From GCA-2862585 sp965277895 (GTDB lineage: Bacteria > Bacteroidota > Bacteroidia > Flavobacteriales > UBA7312): a DNA stretch of 64,000 bases. The stretch spans positions 1,302,001 through 1,366,000 of the forward strand of contig CBDIDR010000001.1 of assembly GCA_965277895.1 (NCBI GenBank), read 5' to 3'. Made by a program: the position numbers and the translations under genes. The stretch's first letter is position 1, and each line of letters begins with the position of its first letter. The notes under the pieces were generated by a model that was given only the letters and a program-made list of their open reading frames with translations, did not search any database and was not told the origin of the DNA. This document shows, one piece after another, positions 61,384 through 64,000 of the stretch.

Positions 61384-61788
61384 CTATTCATAGCCCCAAC
61401 GGTGTACATCGTTGTTGGTTTCTTCAATATCGTCTTTTACCAATTTAATACGCTGAGCTATTGCAGCAAAAAGTTTATCATTTTTCATTAGCCATTGCAT
61501 TTGCTCTTTATCGTCATCAGCAGCTTTGGCAATTCTGGATAGAAGAGTAAACCCATTAACGTCTAGCCAACGAATAGCATCTTTTTTACCTTCAACGCCT
61601 TTTATCATTGCTAATAGATGTGGGGCATTTTTCATAAGCCAATCCGATGCTTGTTTATCAAAATAAAGAGCAAAGCAAAACAAGCCCAATTCAGGGTAAT
61701 TATTTTTCATAAGCCAATCTCTTATTTCAGTGTTACCTGAAATGGCTTCTCCCCATGCTAACAGTATTTTCTCTGGATATTGTTTCAT
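61384..61788 (-). CDS. Small WLxxN-repeat protein of unknown function
   Basis: 134 residues with no signal peptide. Four units share a W-L-(M/D)-x-N pattern: RDWLMKNNYPELGLFCFAL, DWLMKNAPHLLAMIKGV, RWLDVNGFTLLSRIAKAAD, QWLMKNDKLFAAIAQRI, spaced about 25-35 residues. Helical, leucine-rich, likely an alpha-solenoid-like fold. I do not recognise a family. Its ATG lies 4 bases after the terminator stem's T tract begins, so its leader is nearly all T. Convergent with uvrB. Confidence 0.72.
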   Translation of the reverse strand: MKQYPEKILLAWGEAISGNTEIRDWLMKNNYPELGLFCFALYFDKQASDWLMKNAPHLLAMIKGVEGKKDAIRWLDVNGFTLLSRIAKAADDDKEQMQWLMKNDKLFAAIAQRIKLVKDDIEETNNDVHRWGYE

Positions 61789-61792
61789 AAAA

Positions 61793-61814
61793 AAAGCCTC
61801 TTTTCAGAGGCTTA
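61793..61814 (-). terminator. Intrinsic terminator whose T tract meets the WLxxN gene start
   Basis: Read on the minus strand: AAGCCTCT GAAA AGAGGCTTTTTTT, then ATG at 61788. Stem of 8 bp, GNRA-like GAAA loop, T7 tract. It ends transcription of the upstream exported DUF4177-like gene. Confidence 0.82.
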
Positions 61815-61819
61815 AAATA

Positions 61820-62188
61820 TTATTTTTTAACTGGCGGCTTGCCTTTTACATTCTTAAAGTAATACTTTTCATCAGTTACCGAAACCAATTCCCATCCCAT
61901 AGATGAAAGATAATTCAATGCATCTACTACCGTTGCAAACTTCCTTGAAGATTCAGTCATTCTTTTATCAATGCTAGAATTAGTAGAGTTAAAAGAATAA
62001 GACTTTTTAAGCTCTTTACTGCCTTTCTTACCTACCATTTCTTCAGAATATTTCATTTCCATATAGTTAACTTTTTTGGAAACTCTTTCCGATGGAACTG
62101 GCTTTTTTGCTGGTGACGGTCTAGTCTGAGCCATCATCGCTAATGGCAATACAAATGCCATCATTAAAATTACTTTCTTCATAATCAT
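61820..62188 (-). CDS. Exported DUF4177-like protein
   Basis: 122 residues. Signal peptide (VILMMAFVLPLAMMAQ). The C-terminal VDALNYLSSMGWELVSVTDEKYYFKNV fits the DUF4177 pattern (LNxLGxxGWELVxV). Start codons at 62188 and 62182 are both plausible. Function unknown. It follows the prohibitin gene after 21 bases, so is probably in the same unit, which ends at the terminator at 61793-61814. Confidence 0.75.
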   Translation of the reverse strand: MIMKKVILMMAFVLPLAMMAQTRPSPAKKPVPSERVSKKVNYMEMKYSEEMVGKKGSKELKKSYSFNSTNSSIDKRMTESSRKFATVVDALNYLSSMGWELVSVTDEKYYFKNVKGKPPVKK

Positions 62189-62209
62189 GTTTTGTTTAGG
62201 TTATTAATA

Positions 62210-63055
62210 TTAATCGTTACCGCCAAGGATAATTGGTAAATCGCCATCACCATTTCCAATGACAATAACTTTAGAATTTGGTGATTTAGATAATTCTTGC
62301 GTTGCCTCTACACCCTTCCACTTTAGTAATTGTGGTGTAATTGTCTTAGTTACAATTCTCTGGAAGTCTGAAATACCTTCAGCTTCAATACGCTTTCTTT
62401 CAGCCTCTTTAGATTCTTTCAATAGTTTGAATTCATATTCTAAAGCCTCTTGCTCTTGACGTAGTTTATTTTCAATCGCCGCTTGTAGTGTCTTAGGAAG
62501 GGTTACGTCTCTAATTAAAATTGCATCCAAGAAAATGTATTTATCAGCAATTGACCTAGAGGTAATTTCATAAATTTTGTCTTCAACTTCCTCTCGTTTT
62601 GTAGAGTATAATTCTTCTGGTAAATACTCACCAATTACCTCTCTGGTTACCGAACGAATTTCAGGACGAATGATACTTTCTAAGTAATCTTCACCAACTA
62701 AATCATGAAGATATCCTAACTGACTCATGTCTGGCGTAAAACGAAACGATAAATCTACTTTAATAGAAAGTCCATTTTTAGACAACACTTCCATTGCCTC
62801 ATAGTCTTCCTGAATTTTTACGTTATAAATATATACTTTGTTCCAAGGTGCTATAAAATGAAACCCCTGAGGAACAACTAAATCTTTATCTAGTCCTCCA
62901 CCAAATCGCTTAAATACTACAGCTTTTTCACCTGGGTTTACAGTATAAAACATATTTCCACCAGTAATAAGCAAAAATATAATTGCTACAAATCCTAGCA
63001 CAAAAAATCTAGGTAATTTAGGGTTAAATCCACCTGAATCATTATTTTCAAACAT
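62210..63055 (-). CDS. Prohibitin/SPFH-domain (band 7) membrane protein
   Basis: 281 residues. One N-terminal membrane helix (about 17-33, FVLGFVAIIFLLITGG), then the SPFH domain (FYTVNPGEKAVVFKRFGGG ... GFHFIAPWNKVYIYNVKIQE ... VDLSFRFTPDMSQL) and a coiled-coil region rich in Glu and Lys (about 195-235, KLRQEQEALEYEFKLLK). Bacterial prohibitin-like proteins scaffold membrane proteases or microdomains. The gene is 20 bases after the membrane protein at the window edge. Confidence 0.92.
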   Translation of the reverse strand: MFENNDSGGFNPKLPRFFVLGFVAIIFLLITGGNMFYTVNPGEKAVVFKRFGGGLDKDLVVPQGFHFIAPWNKVYIYNVKIQEDYEAMEVLSKNGLSIKVDLSFRFTPDMSQLGYLHDLVGEDYLESIIRPEIRSVTREVIGEYLPEELYSTKREEVEDKIYEITSRSIADKYIFLDAILIRDVTLPKTLQAAIENKLRQEQEALEYEFKLLKESKEAERKRIEAEGISDFQRIVTKTITPQLLKWKGVEATQELSKSPNSKVIVIGNGDGDLPIILGGND

Positions 63056-63075
63056 TCTGTTTTAGTTTTAAATTG

Positions 63076-64000
63076 TTAAATATTAGTGTTCCTTTTCCTC
63101 ACGAACCATTCAGTTACCAAAAATACAAATAAAAGAATGGAAATCCATCTCAAATTAATCAAATCAATTTGAGATTTAGTGATATAACTCAAAACTGACG
63201 ATTCTATTTTATTCAATTCTAATTTTAGGGCATTCAACTCTGATAAATAATAGGATTTACCATTATATTTTTTTGAAAGAGAATACAGTAATTGGTGATT
63301 AGCCCTTGAATTCATTTTTTCAACTTCTAATTCTAGAACTGAAAATTGCCCTTTGTTCAAATACTCTTTTCCATCATGATTAACTTTAGATGTGAAGGTA
63401 TAATTTCCAACATCTAACTGCTCTAACTCCAAAAAATAATTATTATCAAGTTTGTTGAATGTGTAAGGGAAATCAGCACCATTTTCATCCGTTATTATGA
63501 TACTTACTTCTGGAGAAGTAATAAGCTCGAAATTTGAGTTATAAAAGTCAGCTTCTATAAATAGTGGCTCATTTTCAAAGATTAGCTTATCATATCTCAA
63601 TCGAAAAGATCTTTTATCGTCTTTAACAGCCAAAAACTGAATACTCTTGTTGATGAGTTCATTAAATAATTTATGGTCTTTTGTTTTCATGAATTCAAAC
63701 AATCGCCATTTCCACAACCCCTCTACTGTACAGAGTGCATTTCGTTGACCGTTCTGTTTGGAAAAAGAAATAATTGGCTTTTCAGTTTCTATTCCCAATA
63801 CACTTTGCGAAAATAAGCTAGAATGTTCTGAATAGAATTCCAAAGAAGAAAGCGGAGAGTATAAAGGTGGTAATTGCTGTAAAAACTCATTCCACTTCTC
63901 ATCAAGTGAGAATAAAGAAAATGGAGTGTATGTAGCAATTACTTCATTTAACGAATTTTTGGATTCGTATGAAAACCAATCCGTTTGAATGGATGTAATA
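63076..64000 (-). CDS. Large membrane protein (C-terminal part; start beyond window)
   Basis: The frame is open to the last window base (64000), so the start lies outside. The visible 307 residues are largely beta-strand-like; one transmembrane helix sits near the C-terminus (WISILLFVFLVTEWFV), followed by KR-N tail. The segment around VEGLWKWRLFEFM is like the GxGLWRWRL motif of Bacteroidota vWA/glutamine-amidotransferase-like membrane proteins. I infer this family loosely; the amidotransferase or vWA domain would be upstream. It is co-directional with the prohibitin gene (20-base gap). Confidence 0.6.
   Translation of the reverse strand, partial: ITSIQTDWFSYESKNSLNEVIATYTPFSLFSLDEKWNEFLQQLPPLYSPLSSLEFYSEHSSLFSQSVLGIETEKPIISFSKQNGQRNALCTVEGLWKWRLFEFMKTKDHKLFNELINKSIQFLAVKDDKRSFRLRYDKLIFENEPLFIEADFYNSNFELITSPEVSIIITDENGADFPYTFNKLDNNYFLELEQLDVGNYTFTSKVNHDGKEYLNKGQFSVLELEVEKMNSRANHQLLYSLSKKYNGKSYYLSELNALKLELNKIESSVLSYITKSQIDLINLRWISILLFVFLVTEWFVRKRNTNI

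Noticed and set aside
1..64000. CRISPR array, integrated phage or transposon
   Set aside because: No spaced direct repeats, integrase, transposase or phage structural genes were seen on either strand.

Overview
The window is a compact, AT-rich chromosomal segment of a Bacteroidota bacterium, most likely a marine Flavobacteriales relative. The lineage call rests on several lines of sequence evidence. Secreted proteins carry type IX secretion (T9SS) C-terminal domains of both type A and type B. Bacteroidota-restricted families are present (GWxTD protein, BT_3928 family, the DUF1599 protein with a doubled domain). Many promoters match TTG-N18-21-TAnnTTTG, genes lack Shine-Dalgarno leaders, and gene neighbourhoods such as folP/cdaA opposite DUF1599-BT_3928-tpiA-prmA are typical of the phylum. 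I see no phage, transposase, plasmid or CRISPR, and codon use looks even throughout, so this is mostly core genome. The window cuts a gene at each end.

Layout. 1-3953 (+): truncated glycosyltransferase, 2-oxoacid dehydrogenase E2, a DnaQ-like exonuclease, an SdpI-like membrane protein and a fumarylacetoacetase-family enzyme. 3956-7336 (-): YwqK-like protein, mnmA and a T9SS-exported subtilase in overlapping order. 7325-7810: a gene-poor stretch with a strong hairpin and tRNA-Arg(ACG). 7866-17275 (-): plsY, a 1475-residue exported protein of unknown function, prmA, tpiA, an orphan OppB-like permease, a BT_3928 protein and a DUF1599 protein. 17299-18935 (+): folP and the c-di-AMP synthase cdaA. 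18936-23530 (-): a peptide-type ABC importer (lipoprotein plus two enlarged permeases, no ATPase). 23627-23928: tRNA-Ser(GCT) and tRNA-Pro(TGG), each with its own promoter. 24017-27784: a giant T9SS type B cargo. 27836-37845 (-): tRNA-Arg(TCT), def, a MoxR ATPase, three linked periplasmic folding factors (two parvulins and a lipoprotein), guaB, another type B cargo and an NMO-family flavoenzyme.

37889-45787: glyA, a methyltransferase, a membrane protein with a probable frameshift near its start, tRNA-Met, an isoprenylcysteine-type methyltransferase, an FKBP lipoprotein, an NrnA-like DHH phosphoesterase, ndk, a DUF721 (DciA-like) gene, recF and a TPR protein. 45821-47218: ribH and a decayed secreted-protein gene with three frame breaks. 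47248-50701: tRNA-Ser(TGA), then an envelope set (GWxTD protein, LpxL-like acyltransferase, glycosyltransferase). 50677-53200 (-): cysteine desulfurase and glmM. 53375-61381 (+): a TPR protein, a ComA-like phosphosulfolactate synthase, a rhodanese, a DUF368 polyprenyl-phosphate transporter candidate, aroE, a DUF349 protein and uvrB. 61384-64000 (-): a small WLxxN-repeat protein, a DUF4177-like exported protein, a prohibitin and the C-terminal half of a membrane protein.

No single island stands out as a new defence or biosynthetic system. The best leads are the ComA homologue in a sulfur- and envelope-related run, the 1475-residue exported protein, the enlarged OppB/OppC permeases, the small WLxxN-repeat protein, the fresh three-frameshift pseudogene, and two intrinsic terminators whose T tract runs directly or almost directly into the next start codon.
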